From NCBI RefSeq assembly GCF_900115975.1, contig NZ_FOYM01000017.1, positions 1 to 64,000 on the forward strand: a stretch of 64,000 bases of DNA, in the 5' to 3' direction. This document shows, in pieces, positions 42,406-50,397 of the stretch. Both the position numbers and the translations under genes were made by a program. The DNA is from Desulfoscipio geothermicus DSM 3669 (lineage in GTDB: Bacteria; Bacillota; Desulfotomaculia; Desulfotomaculales; Desulfallaceae). The notes under the pieces were generated by a model. That model did not search any database and was not told the DNA's origin. It was given only the letters and a program-made list of their open reading frames with translations. How positions within the stretch are numbered: position 1 is the first letter of the stretch; every line of letters starts with the position of its first letter.

Positions 42406-42414
42406 CATAGACTA
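42406..42414 (+). promoter_or_regulatory. CATANNNTA box (sporulation sigma-like -10)
   Basis: CATAGACTA lies 26 bases ahead of the GerP-like gene at 42440, fitting the sigma-K type -10 consensus CATANNNTA used in the mother cell. Similar boxes precede other coat-type genes here. The -35 element is not clear. Confidence 0.45.
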
Positions 42415-42439
42415 ATACTAAAAAGAAAGGGGATGAACC

Positions 42440-42697
42440 ATGGCTGTAAGTGTAATTACCGGGGGTATTCAGGTAAACTCCATTCGCAACAATTCCAAAT
42501 TGAATCAGGGTAAGAACGTATCCAACGGTTGGAGTATTACCACCAAAACAAATTTGTGTGTCGGGGAAGTAGGCGGCAACCTGAATTTAATCCCTTCAGG
42601 AGTTAATATTCTCAAGGATTGTGATTTGCTTGACGGTCCAACCAACAATACTATCGGTCCCTCTCCCACCGGTGGTTCCGTTGTTGAGGTTATTTAA
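42440..42697 (+). CDS. GerPA/GerPF-like small spore protein
   Basis: This 85-aa protein resembles the GerPA/GerPF spore-germination family: ITGGIQVNSIRNNSKLNQG, NVSNGWSITTKTN and GGNLNLI, the asparagine/glycine-rich short-strand pattern of these coat-associated proteins. GerP proteins help germinants pass the spore coat in Bacillus. AAAGGGG precedes the ATG, and a mother-cell-type -10 box lies upstream. It begins the spore-surface region and is followed by its own terminator, so it is monocistronic. Confidence 0.65.
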   Translation: MAVSVITGGIQVNSIRNNSKLNQGKNVSNGWSITTKTNLCVGEVGGNLNLIPSGVNILKDCDLLDGPTNNTIGPSPTGGSVVEVI

Positions 42698-42712
42698 CAA
42701 TATCTTTATTCG

Positions 42713-42757
42713 ATGCACCCCGCCGTTACCATTGGTAGTTGTGGGGTGTATTTTTTC
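42713..42757 (+). terminator. Terminator after the first GerP-like gene
   Basis: ATGCACCCC (42713-42721) pairs with GGGGTGTAT (42743-42751, one wobble) and six T residues follow. Confidence 0.75.
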
Positions 42758-42850
42758 GTCCATTAATTGCACGTCCTTTACCTGTTAATTAGTATAGGTT
42801 TGCGTAAAAGTTATATTTCTCACTAAAAATCACTAATTGGGCAGGCCGGG

Positions 42851-42859
42851 CATATTATA
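42851..42859 (+). promoter_or_regulatory. CATANNNTA box (sporulation sigma-like -10)
   Basis: CATATTATA lies 39 bases before the GerP-like gene at 42890, matching CATANNNTA. Same interpretation as the box at 42406. Confidence 0.45.
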
Positions 42860-42889
42860 CATAAATCAAGGGGAAGGGGATAAAACCTT

Positions 42890-43147
42890 ATGACCGGGAT
42901 GTCATTACAAATTAACATACATACGATACGCATCGCCGAAGTTAATACCGGCTCAGCAGTGGCCATCGGGAACAATTATTTTATAGGCTGGCAAACGTAT
43001 AACAAAATGAATAATGGTTTCGACCGGCTTAACGGAGACCGTAATGTCATGGCTGATGCGTCCTTTGAGGTTAATGACCCGGATTGCCAGGACATGATCT
43101 GCAACGAAAGGCAGAATGCTCCTTCTTCCCGGGCATTGTTCGATTAG
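42890..43147 (+). CDS. GerPF-like small spore protein
   Basis: At 85 aa, the segment LQINIHTIRIAEVNTGSAVA, then GNNYFIGWQTYNKMNNGF and LNGDRNVMAD, shares layout and the NGDRN motif with the next gene and the general layout with the GerPA/PF-like gene at 42440. The C-terminus carries two cysteines in DCQDMICNE. Shine-Dalgarno GGGGAAGGGG lies ~8 bases ahead of the ATG. Assignment to the GerP group is by pattern only; a spore-surface role is supported by the upstream box and neighbours. Confidence 0.6.
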   Translation: MTGMSLQINIHTIRIAEVNTGSAVAIGNNYFIGWQTYNKMNNGFDRLNGDRNVMADASFEVNDPDCQDMICNERQNAPSSRALFD

Positions 43148-43176
43148 GAGGGTAATTAATAGGAGGGTTATATACT

Positions 43177-43398
43177 ATGGAAATTAAAATTTACCCTGGT
43201 AAAATTGACTTGTCACATATCCAGTATAATTCAGGAGTATTTTACGGCGATAACAATATGCAGGATTGGAAAACCAATAACAAATACAATGCCGCAATTG
43301 GCCGGGTCAACGGTGACAGGAATCTAATTGCAAGCCGCTTGAATTATTTGCATGATCCCGACATTATTGACCTTCTGATAAGAAAGACGGAATCATAA
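43177..43398 (+). CDS. Paralog of the GerPF-like protein
   Basis: This 73-aa protein shares the pattern of the previous gene: GVFYGDNNMQDWKTNNKYNA followed by RVNGDRNLIASR. Acidic C-terminus (HDPDIIDLLIRK). RBS AGGAGGG. Spacing of 29 bases suggests co-transcription with the gene at 42890. Two tandem paralogs with a GDN/W/NGDRN signature suggest a recent local duplication. Confidence 0.6.
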   Translation: MEIKIYPGKIDLSHIQYNSGVFYGDNNMQDWKTNNKYNAAIGRVNGDRNLIASRLNYLHDPDIIDLLIRKTES

Positions 43399-43479
43399 TT
43401 TTGGCTTACCGGGGCTGTTGACAGACGGATATACAGTAATTTTCGGCGGGTTACTAATATACAAAAAGGAGTTGCTAAT

Positions 43480-44919
43480 ATGTTTAAAAAAATTCACGAA
43501 AGCAATTTTCCAGGCATAACCTACCAGCCGTATATCTATTTATTTGCCGCCTTCCTGGGGCACCGCTATGAATGTAAATACATAATTAATATCGGCGGCG
43601 GGAATGGCGCGAGTCTTGCCGGTTTTCACCCAAATTTTCAATTTATCGGCATAGGTTCCGGTTTCGATTTTCATTTAAATAAAATGCTTTTCCCCTTTGT
43701 TAAATGGCTGGAACACGACCTTGAAAACCCGGGAAGCATAAGTCTGCCCCAAGAGTTATTAAGCAATTCCGTTATTATTTGTACAGATGTTATCCAGCAT
43801 TTAAATAACCCCCATCATTTACTTGCAACAATTAAAAAATGGATGGATTATGCCCCGGTATGCTTGTTATCCGCCCCTGCAGCAGATTTGGCGCGGGATA
43901 TAACCAGCAGGGGATCGCTTGCGCATTCATCGCCGGCGCCCAAATGGAATCTTAAGGAATTTGAACAATTTCTATTATCTTTTGGCTTTAATATAACCCA
44001 TACGGGGCTTGCACTCGACGGTACCAGCCGCGAAAAAAACATCATTCTTTCAATAATTGAAAAAAATAATCTACAATGCAACTGCCCCGATAGTTTTAAG
44101 GTAGTAGCCATAATGGCGGCGTATAATGAAGAAGATATTATCTATCATTCAATTAAACGTTTAATTGACCAGGAAATCTATGTGTATGTAATCGAAAACT
44201 GGTCAACGGATGCTACTTATGAAATTATCAAGCAATTTGAAGGAAATGACTTTTTCCTGGGAAGCGAAAGATATCCCCCGGGAGGTCGCGAAAGCTATTT
44301 CCACCTGAAAGGGTTACTTAAGCGGACGGAAGAACTGGCAAAGAAAATAAACGCAGACTGGTTCATTCACCATGATGTGGACGAAATTAGAGAATCACCG
44401 TGGCCGGGCGTGAATCTAAAAGAAGGAATCTACCGGGCCGACCGCATGGGGTTTAACGCCATTGATCATACCGTGATCACATTCTGCCCCGTGGACAATG
44501 GCTTTGCACCAGGTTCTGATTTTGAGCGTTACTTCAAGTATTTTGAATTCAGCAAGCATCCCGGTGATTTCATCAGAATAAATGCTTGGAAAAATACCGG
44601 TAAACCCGTATTGTTATCTTTCTCAGGCGGGCACGAAATTGCTTTTGCTGGAAGACGGGTATTTCCTTACAAGTTCCTGATGAAGCATTACCCCATACGA
44701 TCTCAGAGCCACGGCGAGAAAAAGGTTTTTGCCGACAGAAAGCCCCGGTGGCATCCCGAAGAGAGGGCTGCCGGCTGGCATACGCATTATGATAACATTG
44801 CCCCGGAATCTTCATTTCTTCGGAGGCGGGAGGAGCTGAGATATTTTAACCGGGCGGCTTTTCACAAGGAGTTCTTGTTGGATCGCCTGTCCGGCATAGG
44901 AATATTCGGGCTTTTTTAA
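43480..44919 (+). CDS. Methyltransferase-like domain fused to a family-2 glycosyltransferase
   Basis: This 479-aa protein has two parts. Residues ~10-200 look like a class-I SAM methyltransferase: YIINIGGGNGASLAG in place of motif I, then VIICTDVIQHLNNPHHLLA, a typical motif-IV region. Residues ~205-479 look like a GT2 glycosyltransferase: VVAIMAAYNEEDIIYHSI, IENWSTDATYEII and DWFIHHDVDE, where the DVD could be the metal-binding DXD. Motif I reads GGGNGAS, so cofactor binding may be altered. It follows the GerP-like genes on the same strand and probably decorates a coat protein or glycan. AAAAAGGAG precedes the ATG. Confidence 0.7.
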   Translation: MFKKIHESNFPGITYQPYIYLFAAFLGHRYECKYIINIGGGNGASLAGFHPNFQFIGIGSGFDFHLNKMLFPFVKWLEHDLENPGSISLPQELLSNSVIICTDVIQHLNNPHHLLATIKKWMDYAPVCLLSAPAADLARDITSRGSLAHSSPAPKWNLKEFEQFLLSFGFNITHTGLALDGTSREKNIILSIIEKNNLQCNCPDSFKVVAIMAAYNEEDIIYHSIKRLIDQEIYVYVIENWSTDATYEIIKQFEGNDFFLGSERYPPGGRESYFHLKGLLKRTEELAKKINADWFIHHDVDEIRESPWPGVNLKEGIYRADRMGFNAIDHTVITFCPVDNGFAPGSDFERYFKYFEFSKHPGDFIRINAWKNTGKPVLLSFSGGHEIAFAGRRVFPYKFLMKHYPIRSQSHGEKKVFADRKPRWHPEERAAGWHTHYDNIAPESSFLRRREELRYFNRAAFHKEFLLDRLSGIGIFGLF

Positions 44920-44972
44920 CCGGGAATAATAATTTCAGACACAGTCCGGGTGCAATTTAAGCGCACAAAAAA

Positions 44973-45015
44973 AACTCGTCGCTTTGGCTTTATTGTAGAC
45001 CAGGCGGCGAGTTAT
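44973..45015. terminator. Bidirectional terminator
   Basis: AACTCGTCGC (44973-44982) pairs with GCGGCGAGTT (45004-45013, one mismatch), with a T run on one side and an A run on the other. It lies between convergent genes. Confidence 0.7.
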
Positions 45016-45022
45016 TTTATTC

Positions 45023-45559
45023 TTATAATCTGCCTTCCTTTTCCATTTTTTTAAATGCTTTATCAATAAATGTATCAACACCCGCAAAAAAGTACTCTTC
45101 ATACTCCTTTATTTCTTGGTCACTCCAGTCCCACCATCTTATTCTAAGCAAAGCCTTGATTTGTTCTTCCGAAAACCTGTACTTGATAATTCTGGCCGGG
45201 TTTCCGGCAACTATGGCGTACGGGGGGACATCTTTGGTAACCACCGAGCAGGACCCGACAATGGCGCCGTCGCCTATTTTCACCCCCGATAATACCGTGG
45301 CGTTATACAATATCAAAACATCGTTGCCAATGATGGTCGGGCCTTTGGAGAAACCGTCCTTATGAACTTCCCCGGTAAAAAAATAAAATGTCTTTAAAGG
45401 ATAGTTAGCCACATTATTTGAGTAGTGCTCACCGCCACCAAATATTTTAACCCCCAGCGCGAGACCGGAAAAATTCCCGATCTGAATAAGCTCACGGATA
45501 TCATAGGGCAAAAAATTAACGGGTTGCGCAATCGTATTTCTACCTATAATTATTGGCAT
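45023..45559 (-). CDS. CatB-like O-acetyltransferase (left-handed beta-helix)
   Basis: A 178-aa hexapeptide-repeat protein: IGNFSGLALGVKIFGGGEHY, then TIIGNDVLILYNATVLSGVK, GDGAIVGSCSVVTKDVPPYA and IVAGNPARIIKYRFSEEQI, the standard CatB/xenobiotic acetyltransferase series. The histidine in GGGEHY is the expected catalytic base. It transfers acetyl groups from acetyl-CoA, here most likely to a spore-surface sugar. RBS GGGGTGGG. Convergent with the MTase-GT2 gene. Confidence 0.83.
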   Translation of the reverse strand: MPIIIGRNTIAQPVNFLPYDIRELIQIGNFSGLALGVKIFGGGEHYSNNVANYPLKTFYFFTGEVHKDGFSKGPTIIGNDVLILYNATVLSGVKIGDGAIVGSCSVVTKDVPPYAIVAGNPARIIKYRFSEEQIKALLRIRWWDWSDQEIKEYEEYFFAGVDTFIDKAFKKMEKEGRL

Positions 45560-45727
45560 TGTCCCACCCCTTTTTTGTTTATCAGTTTTTAACCAGTATA
45601 TGTTAAATAATTAATCACGTTACACGATCATGGTAAAATCTCATAATTATATAAAATTCTTTACCCGGTAACCAAAAAACACTTGGGAGAATAGGTTATA
45701 AGTGTAAAAATAAACCGAGGTGATATA

Positions 45728-46198
45728 ATGGCCAAACAGCTTCTGCTAAACAGGGGGTTTGAAAACGGGCTGTTAAATTTTTACATCCAGGGCACCGTAT
45801 CGGCATATAGAGATATTGCCTACTGCGGCACAACATCGGCGCTGTTGCTGTCTGATCCAACCTCAATTGCTGAGTTATCGCAAGTAGTTATGTTTTTAAC
45901 CCCCGGCACTCCGGTAAAGTTTTCATTTCTTACCAGGAAATTTTACAACGAGGATATCCAGGGCGTATCCAACGTAAGGGCTGAAGTAAATTTCTTCAGT
46001 GCGCTGGGCATAGCCATACCACCGGGCATAGTCATCGCGATCAGGGGCCGCGATATATCTAAAACAAGATGGAATTACTATGAAGAATATGGTGAAGTGC
46101 CTTTAGGTACTGTGGCCGCCCAGATGGTAATCCGCCTGGAACTGCCTACAAGCGGGACCAGCGGCTTGCTGGTTGACAACCTGTCACTGGTTGCCTAA
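45728..46198 (+). CDS. Predicted beta-sandwich spore-surface protein (short form)
   Basis: At 156 aa this opens with LLLNRGFENGLLNFYIQGTV, then YCGTTSALLLSDP and the C-terminal SGTSGLLVDNLSLVA. This is the layout of carbohydrate-binding-module-like beta-sandwiches and of the Firmicute NTTRR-F1-type N-terminal domains that precede tandem repeats (pattern-based). No signal peptide is present, in line with a coat protein made in the mother cell. A paralog with the same N-terminal domain plus a Pro-rich repeat tail is at 59797-60618. GAGGTG precedes the ATG. The micro-ORF at 46318 lies 120 bases downstream. Confidence 0.65.
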   Translation: MAKQLLLNRGFENGLLNFYIQGTVSAYRDIAYCGTTSALLLSDPTSIAELSQVVMFLTPGTPVKFSFLTRKFYNEDIQGVSNVRAEVNFFSALGIAIPPGIVIAIRGRDISKTRWNYYEEYGEVPLGTVAAQMVIRLELPTSGTSGLLVDNLSLVA

Positions 46199-46278
46199 GC
46201 GGTTGCACCACCCGCATTCCCCGGCGGGTCAATGCCTAAAACCGGAGGCTGCAAAGAATAACAAAAAACCTTAATTTA

Positions 46279-46297
46279 CATATATTGCCATAAAATA
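46279..46297 (+). promoter_or_regulatory. Conserved promoter-like segment before micro-ORF 1
   Basis: CATATATTGCCATAAAATA is nearly the same as CATATATTACCATAAAATG ahead of micro-ORF 2 (minus strand, ~60868-60886). The CATATATTR part fits a mother-cell-type -10 box. Conservation in front of both micro-ORFs argues that it is functional. Confidence 0.45.
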
Positions 46298-46317
46298 AAC
46301 GAAAGGAGGGCTTTCCA

Positions 46318-46413
46318 ATGTTTTTGTTCCCGCCATTTTTATTTTTCCGGGTTGGCATTTCCCTTTTTTCCCTCATTTTCCCCTTCCTCTGGGTGTTTTT
46401 GCCCATAATTTAA
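46318..46413 (+). CDS. Hydrophobic micro-protein 1 (IFPF-WVFL family, 31 aa)
   Basis: ATG follows a strong AAAGGAGGG. The 31-residue product starts MFLFPPFLFFRVGISLFS and ends LIFPFLWVFLPII. Micro-ORF 2 (60755-60847) has the same length and layout (FPP, FFR-x-G-I, LIFPF-WVFLPI), and a third relative lies at 58353-58454. One hydrophobic helix with a central arginine is predicted. It sits just after a beta-sandwich coat-type gene and ends in its own terminator. I know no described family with this signature. Confidence 0.65.
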   Translation: MFLFPPFLFFRVGISLFSLIFPFLWVFLPII

Positions 46414-46422
46414 ATGAAACGG

Positions 46423-46455
46423 AACGGGGTAGGAGCTACTTTCTGCCCCGTTTTC
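46423..46455 (+). terminator. Terminator after micro-ORF 1
   Basis: AACGGGG (46423-46429) pairs with CCCCGTT (46446-46452), then TTTC. It lies 10 bases after the micro-ORF stop. Confidence 0.7.
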
Positions 46456-46499
46456 ATGTTCCAAAACAATTAAAAAAAGTCCCGAAATTAACGGCAATA

Positions 46500-46529
46500 A
46501 GAACCCCCTGCGGGTACAGGGGGCTCTTA
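46500..46529. terminator. Hairpin at the end of the sugar gene cluster
   Basis: AGAACCCCCTG pairs with CAGGGGGCTCT (46515-46526) across CGGGTA, allowing one wobble. It lies four bases past the last minus-strand gene of the cluster and probably ends that operon. Confidence 0.55.
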
Positions 46530-46532
46530 ATT

Positions 46533-46982
46533 TTACCGGTGTTTCAGCTCCCAGTTATAGGGGATATGGTTATCCAGGGGGTCCAGGCGCTCGATTTCCT
46601 CCGGGTCGTGGGGAATGGTGGCGCAATTGGCCACGATGGCCTTTTGGGTGCCCACGCCCTTGAACCCGTTCCACACCATGGGCGGAATTTTAACCAGACA
46701 GTAGTTATCCTCGCCAATGAATATTTCCTGGATTTCCCCGCGGGTAGGAGAATTTACCCGCTCGTCATACAGCACCAGCTTGATCATTCCTGCAACCACG
46801 GCGTAATTAAGGGTCATCCGCCGGTGGATATGCCACCCCTTGATCACGCCGGGGTAAACCACAGAAAAGTAGATTTCCCCGAACCGTTCAAATTCCGGGT
46901 CGGTCTCTTTCAACATGTGCATGATTTTGCCCCGCTCATCGGGAATTTGCCTGAGCGGTTTAATCACAACCCCGTCAATCAC
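46533..46982 (-). CDS. RmlC-like cupin sugar epimerase (dTDP-4-dehydrorhamnose 3,5-epimerase type)
   Basis: The cupin barrel has [27 protein letters not shown] with the catalytic histidine region, and VWNGFKGVG near the end, as in RmlC and in the epimerase of CDP-ascarylose synthesis. I choose the GTG at 46982 (AAAGGGG ahead), overlapping the rfbH end by eight bases; the frame is open to 47078, but that stretch is antisense-free rfbH coding. The product (149 aa) is shorter than RmlC (~180). With the CDP-dideoxyhexose genes upstream, an AscE-like 5-epimerase role is the best guess. Confidence 0.7.
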   Translation of the reverse strand: MIDGVVIKPLRQIPDERGKIMHMLKETDPEFERFGEIYFSVVYPGVIKGWHIHRRMTLNYAVVAGMIKLVLYDERVNSPTRGEIQEIFIGEDNYCLVKIPPMVWNGFKGVGTQKAIVANCATIPHDPEEIERLDPLDNHIPYNWELKHR

Positions 46983-48549
46983 CGGCTTCAACCCCTTTAA
47001 TGAAATTGTCCAAGGTATCGAGGATGTACTCGATTTCCCGTTCACCAAGCCCCGGGTACAGGCCGATCCAGAATGCATTGTTCATAATTATGTCGGTGTT
47101 TTTCAAATCCCCCGCCACCCGGTGCTCCACCCCCCGGAAGGCGGGCTGCCGGGTCATGTTCCCGGCAAACAGCAGCCTGGTTCTGATACGGCGTTCTTCC
47201 AGGTAATTGATTAACTGTTGCCTGGTGAAGGGCGCACCCGGCCGCAGGGTAAGCAAAAAGCCGAACCAGCTGGGGTCCGCATGTTTCGTCGCCCGCGGGA
47301 GGATAAACCGGTCGCTGTGCTTTTGTAAGCCTTCGGATAGCAACTGGAAGTTCCGCCCGCGGGCCTGAATAAAACCGGGCAACTTGGCCAGCTGGGCCAG
47401 CCCCACGGCGGCCTGCAGATCCGTAAGCTTGAGGTTGTAGCCCAGGTGCGAATAGGTATATTTATGATCATAACCACGGGGCAGGTCCCCCAGTTGCTGC
47501 TGGAACCGCCGCTTGCAGGTATTGTCATGGCCCGGCGGGCACCAGCAGTCCCTGCCCCAATCGCGGAGAGATTCCACGATGCGCTTTAACAACGGGTCGC
47601 TGGTAATGACCGCCCCTCCCTCTCCCGTGGTAATGTGGTGGGCGGGGTAAAAGCTGACGGTGGCCAGGTCACCGAAGGTGCCGGTATATTTACCCCTGTA
47701 TTTTGAACCCAGGGCGTCGCAGTTGTCCTCAATCAACCAGAGATTATATTTGCGGGCGATTTCCGTCACGGCATCCAGGTTAAACGGATTGCCCAGGGTA
47801 TGGGCCAGGAAAATGGCCCTGGTCCTGGCGCCGACGGCGGCCTCCAACTGCCCGGTGTTGACATTGTATGTTTCCAGGTCCACATCCACAAAAACAGGCA
47901 CCAGGCGGTTTTGCACAATGGGCGTAACGGTGGTGGGAAAACCGGCGGCCACGGTGATTACTTCATCGCCGGGTTTGAGCCGGCGCTCGCCCAGTTTAGG
48001 CGAAGTAAGGGCGGAAACGGCCAGCAGGTTGGCCGAAGACCCGGAATTGGTCAACAGGCAGTAACGCGCCCCGAGATAACCGGCCAGTTTTTGCTCGAGA
48101 CTCGACGCGTACCTGCCGGCGGTCAGCCAAAAATCCAGCGCGGCGTCGATTAAATTAACCATTTCCTTCTCGTCATAGACCTTGCCGGAGCAAGATATCC
48201 AGGTTTGGCTCGGCTTAAAAGGCGCCGGCCGGTGGAACAGGTTGTAATATTGCCCGGCCCGGCGGGCGAAATCGCCCCGCCAGAGCTTTTCCAGGCAGGA
48301 TGCTGTAATTGTTCCCACCGTGCCCTGGATCTCACCGGCGCCAACTTTAAACCGGCAGTCCAAATCAACCCCCAAAGGCAGATCCAGTCTTTGGTCCACA
48401 GCGGCGATATCCGCCGCCTCCAGGACGTAAGCCGCTCCCCGGGGTGCAGGCGTTGTCACCGGCCAGACATGACATGTTTTACTTTCACAGACGGCCACCA
48501 GGGCGACACCATCTTTTATTTTTACAATATCCCCCGCTTGATAAGGCAT
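46975..48549 (-). CDS. rfbH: CDP-6-deoxy-xylo-4-hexulose 3-dehydrase (E1, RfbH/DdhC/AscC) with extra N-terminal domain
   Basis: A 524-aa protein. Residues ~105-524 are a DegT-family PMP enzyme with the dehydrase features: the PLP lysine is replaced by histidine ([12 protein letters not shown], His304), and cysteines 277, 335, 337 and 345 fit exactly C-X57-C-X1-C-X7-C, the [2Fe-2S] motif of E1. It removes the 3-hydroxyl of CDP-4-keto-6-deoxyglucose. Residues 1-~90 ([19 protein letters not shown], then [11 protein letters not shown]) form a small beta-rich domain absent from standard RfbH, reminiscent of PemK/MazF-like or SH3-like folds. The E3 reductase partner is not in this window. AGGAGG precedes the ATG. 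Confidence 0.88.
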   Translation of the reverse strand: MPYQAGDIVKIKDGVALVAVCESKTCHVWPVTTPAPRGAAYVLEAADIAAVDQRLDLPLGVDLDCRFKVGAGEIQGTVGTITASCLEKLWRGDFARRAGQYYNLFHRPAPFKPSQTWISCSGKVYDEKEMVNLIDAALDFWLTAGRYASSLEQKLAGYLGARYCLLTNSGSSANLLAVSALTSPKLGERRLKPGDEVITVAAGFPTTVTPIVQNRLVPVFVDVDLETYNVNTGQLEAAVGARTRAIFLAHTLGNPFNLDAVTEIARKYNLWLIEDNCDALGSKYRGKYTGTFGDLATVSFYPAHHITTGEGGAVITSDPLLKRIVESLRDWGRDCWCPPGHDNTCKRRFQQQLGDLPRGYDHKYTYSHLGYNLKLTDLQAAVGLAQLAKLPGFIQARGRNFQLLSEGLQKHSDRFILPRATKHADPSWFGFLLTLRPGAPFTRQQLINYLEERRIRTRLLFAGNMTRQPAFRGVEHRVAGDLKNTDIIMNNAFWIGLYPGLGEREIEYILDTLDNFIKGVEAGD

Positions 48550-48563
48550 GTTTTTCCTCCTCG

Positions 48564-49427
48564 CTATTGTTGCAGTGCCCTTTTCATTTCCCGCAACCCC
48601 TCCCGCACGCCGGTCAAAGGAGTTGTCACCCGGGCCCGTACCTTGTCAACTTTAAGCCCCGCGGCCAGGGGTCGAGGGGCTTTTTGACCCAACTCCGCCG
48701 TGGTAACGGGCACAATCAGGTTTTGATCAAGATCGAAAATTTGAGCCGCCTCCAGGGCAAATTGATAGCGATCTAGCAAATCAGGGCCGGCCACGTGGTA
48801 GATACCCTCTTCCCCCAGCTCAACCAGCTCTTTAACCACCCGGCATAAATTGGGGGCATAAGTGGGAGTGCCCACCTGGTCCCGGGGAACTTTCACCACC
48901 GCGCCCTGTTTAACGCGCCTGATTAAGCCCAATACAAAATTCTTCCCCTGCTGTTCGGGACCGTAGACCACCGTGGTGCGAATAATGAGCCAGGGGCTGC
49001 GGGATTGCTGAACCCGCCGTTCCACGGCATATTTGGCCCTGCCGTACACGGATATGGGGTTGGGTGGTTCATCTTCACCATAAGGGCCCGCCGCCCCGTC
49101 AAAAACATAGTCCGTGCTGAAATACACGATTTTGGCCCCGACCCCGGCGGCGGCCTCTAAAACATAACCAACCCCTTCGACGTTCACTTGATAACAGAGC
49201 CCCGGGTTTTCTTCGCATGCTTCCACGTTGGGCATGGCTGCGGGAATAAACACCACACCGGGAACCAGTTCCTCCATTAATTGACGGACCTGGTTCCGCT
49301 CCGTCATGTCCAGTTTGATCAAACCTTTTTGCGGGCAGGAAAAAAATGTGCCGGTAACCTGGTGATCACCTTTCAATGCTTCGTACAAACAACTGCCGAT
49401 CAATCCGGAAGTACCGATAATTAACAT
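48564..49427 (-). CDS. SDR sugar-nucleotide reductase (RmlD-like)
   Basis: An extended [20 protein letters not shown] nucleotide-binding motif, STDYVFDG and the catalytic [13 protein letters not shown] (Y-x3-K). It resembles dTDP-4-dehydrorhamnose reductase and the terminal reductases (AscF type) that make CDP-3,6-dideoxyhexoses. The natural start is ATG 49427 (MLIIGTS). No good Shine-Dalgarno site precedes it: the upstream bases belong to a dispersed repeat (49432-49520), which suggests that repeat insertion displaced the original leader. Length ~287 aa. Confidence 0.78.
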   Translation of the reverse strand: MLIIGTSGLIGSCLYEALKGDHQVTGTFFSCPQKGLIKLDMTERNQVRQLMEELVPGVVFIPAAMPNVEACEENPGLCYQVNVEGVGYVLEAAAGVGAKIVYFSTDYVFDGAAGPYGEDEPPNPISVYGRAKYAVERRVQQSRSPWLIIRTTVVYGPEQQGKNFVLGLIRRVKQGAVVKVPRDQVGTPTYAPNLCRVVKELVELGEEGIYHVAGPDLLDRYQFALEAAQIFDLDQNLIVPVTTAELGQKAPRPLAAGLKVDKVRARVTTPLTGVREGLREMKRALQQ

Positions 49428-49431
49428 GGAG

Positions 49432-49520
49432 CCAGGCACCGCAACATTTCGACATAATTCAATACCAGGCATCAATTAATGCACCTTCCTGTCAGTGCCA
49501 GGCACCGCAACATCTCGCTA
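49432..49520. repeat. Direct repeat of a CCAGGCACCGCAACAT-type element
   Basis: CCAGGCACCGCAACATTTCG at ~49434 recurs at ~49497 with one change, separated by ~45 bases. A related GTGCCAGGTGTTGC... element lies at 59126-59150. It replaces the leader of the RmlD-like gene. Confidence 0.55.
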
Positions 49521-49573
49521 CTTTTCAACATAATTTTACGAAGTTTGTCGGTGCCTGCACTGCGTTTTTTTTC

Positions 49574-49604
49574 CGACGGCAGACGACGGACGACCGGCGA
49601 CTAA
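49574..49604. repeat. GACGGACGACCGGCGAC-type intergenic repeat
   Basis: A GAC/GGC-rich triplet-like stretch overlapping the end of rfbF; its complement resembles the GTCGGTCGTCGGTGGTCAGTAGTCGG elements at 54958 and 59101. All three copies sit at gene borders within the spore-surface region. Confidence 0.5.
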
Positions 49605-50377
49605 TACACCTTCCACGGGGAATTGCCGCTGTACCACATTTTATTCAGTTCCTGGTAATCTTTATAAGTGTCCATGCACTTCCAAAAACCTTCGTGCACG
49701 TATACGGCAAGTTCCCGCATGCTGACCAACTGTTCAAAGACTTCCTTTTCCAGGATGCAATTTTCATCCATGTAGTCAAAAATTTTCCTGCTGAAGACAC
49801 AAAAGCCACCGTTAATAAAATTGTCGAGCAAAGGTTTTTCCTTGAATTCAGTGATAACGCCTTTCGGGTCAACGGCAATTTCCCCGTACTTGGAACGCGG
49901 CCTGATACCCGTGATCACCCCAATCTTATCCTTGCGCAGGAAAAACTTTTCCAGTTCATGGAGATTTACGTTGGAAAGGCCGTCGCCGTAGGTTAAGAAG
50001 AAATAATCCCCGTCTATATACTTTTCAATTTTTTTGACCCGGCCGCCCGTATTGGTTTCCTGGCCGGTGTCGGCAAAAGTAATGTCCCAGTCTTCAACCT
50101 CGACCATATCCTGCATGAACGATTTAATGCCGTACTTTAAATTCAGCTGCAGGTCCCAGCGGTAAAACTTATAATTAATAAAGTAATCCTTGATCAGTTC
50201 GCCTTTATAACCCAGGCACAGGATAAAGTCGCTATACCCGTAATGGGCGTAATGTTTCATGATATGCCACAGGATTGGAAAATTGCCCACTTTAACAAGC
50301 GGCTTGGGCTTGTTTTCAGTCTCTTCCCGCAGGCGCGTACCTTTTCCGCCGCAAAGAATAACCACTTTAGGCTTCAC
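49601..50377 (-). CDS. rfbF: Glucose-1-phosphate cytidylyltransferase
   Basis: This 258-aa enzyme has the nucleotidyltransferase motif VVILCGGKGTRLREETENKP, then PILWHIMKHYAHYGYSDFIL and VEDWDITFADTGQETNTGGR, which are characteristic of RfbF/DdhA/AscA. It makes CDP-glucose from CTP and glucose-1-phosphate, the first step to CDP-3,6-dideoxyhexoses. GTG start with AAAGGGG ahead. It lies in the same operon as the CDP-glucose dehydratase and the E1 dehydrase. Confidence 0.93.
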   Translation of the reverse strand: MKPKVVILCGGKGTRLREETENKPKPLVKVGNFPILWHIMKHYAHYGYSDFILCLGYKGELIKDYFINYKFYRWDLQLNLKYGIKSFMQDMVEVEDWDITFADTGQETNTGGRVKKIEKYIDGDYFFLTYGDGLSNVNLHELEKFFLRKDKIGVITGIRPRSKYGEIAVDPKGVITEFKEKPLLDNFINGGFCVFSRKIFDYMDENCILEKEVFEQLVSMRELAVYVHEGFWKCMDTYKDYQELNKMWYSGNSPWKVY

Positions 50378-50397
50378 CAGTGCTGCCCCTTTCGGAA

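Noticed and set aside
49475-49475. Upstream start for the RmlD-like gene
   Set aside because: The extra 16 residues are encoded by the dispersed repeat and precede the conserved nucleotide-binding strand, so they are not part of the family.
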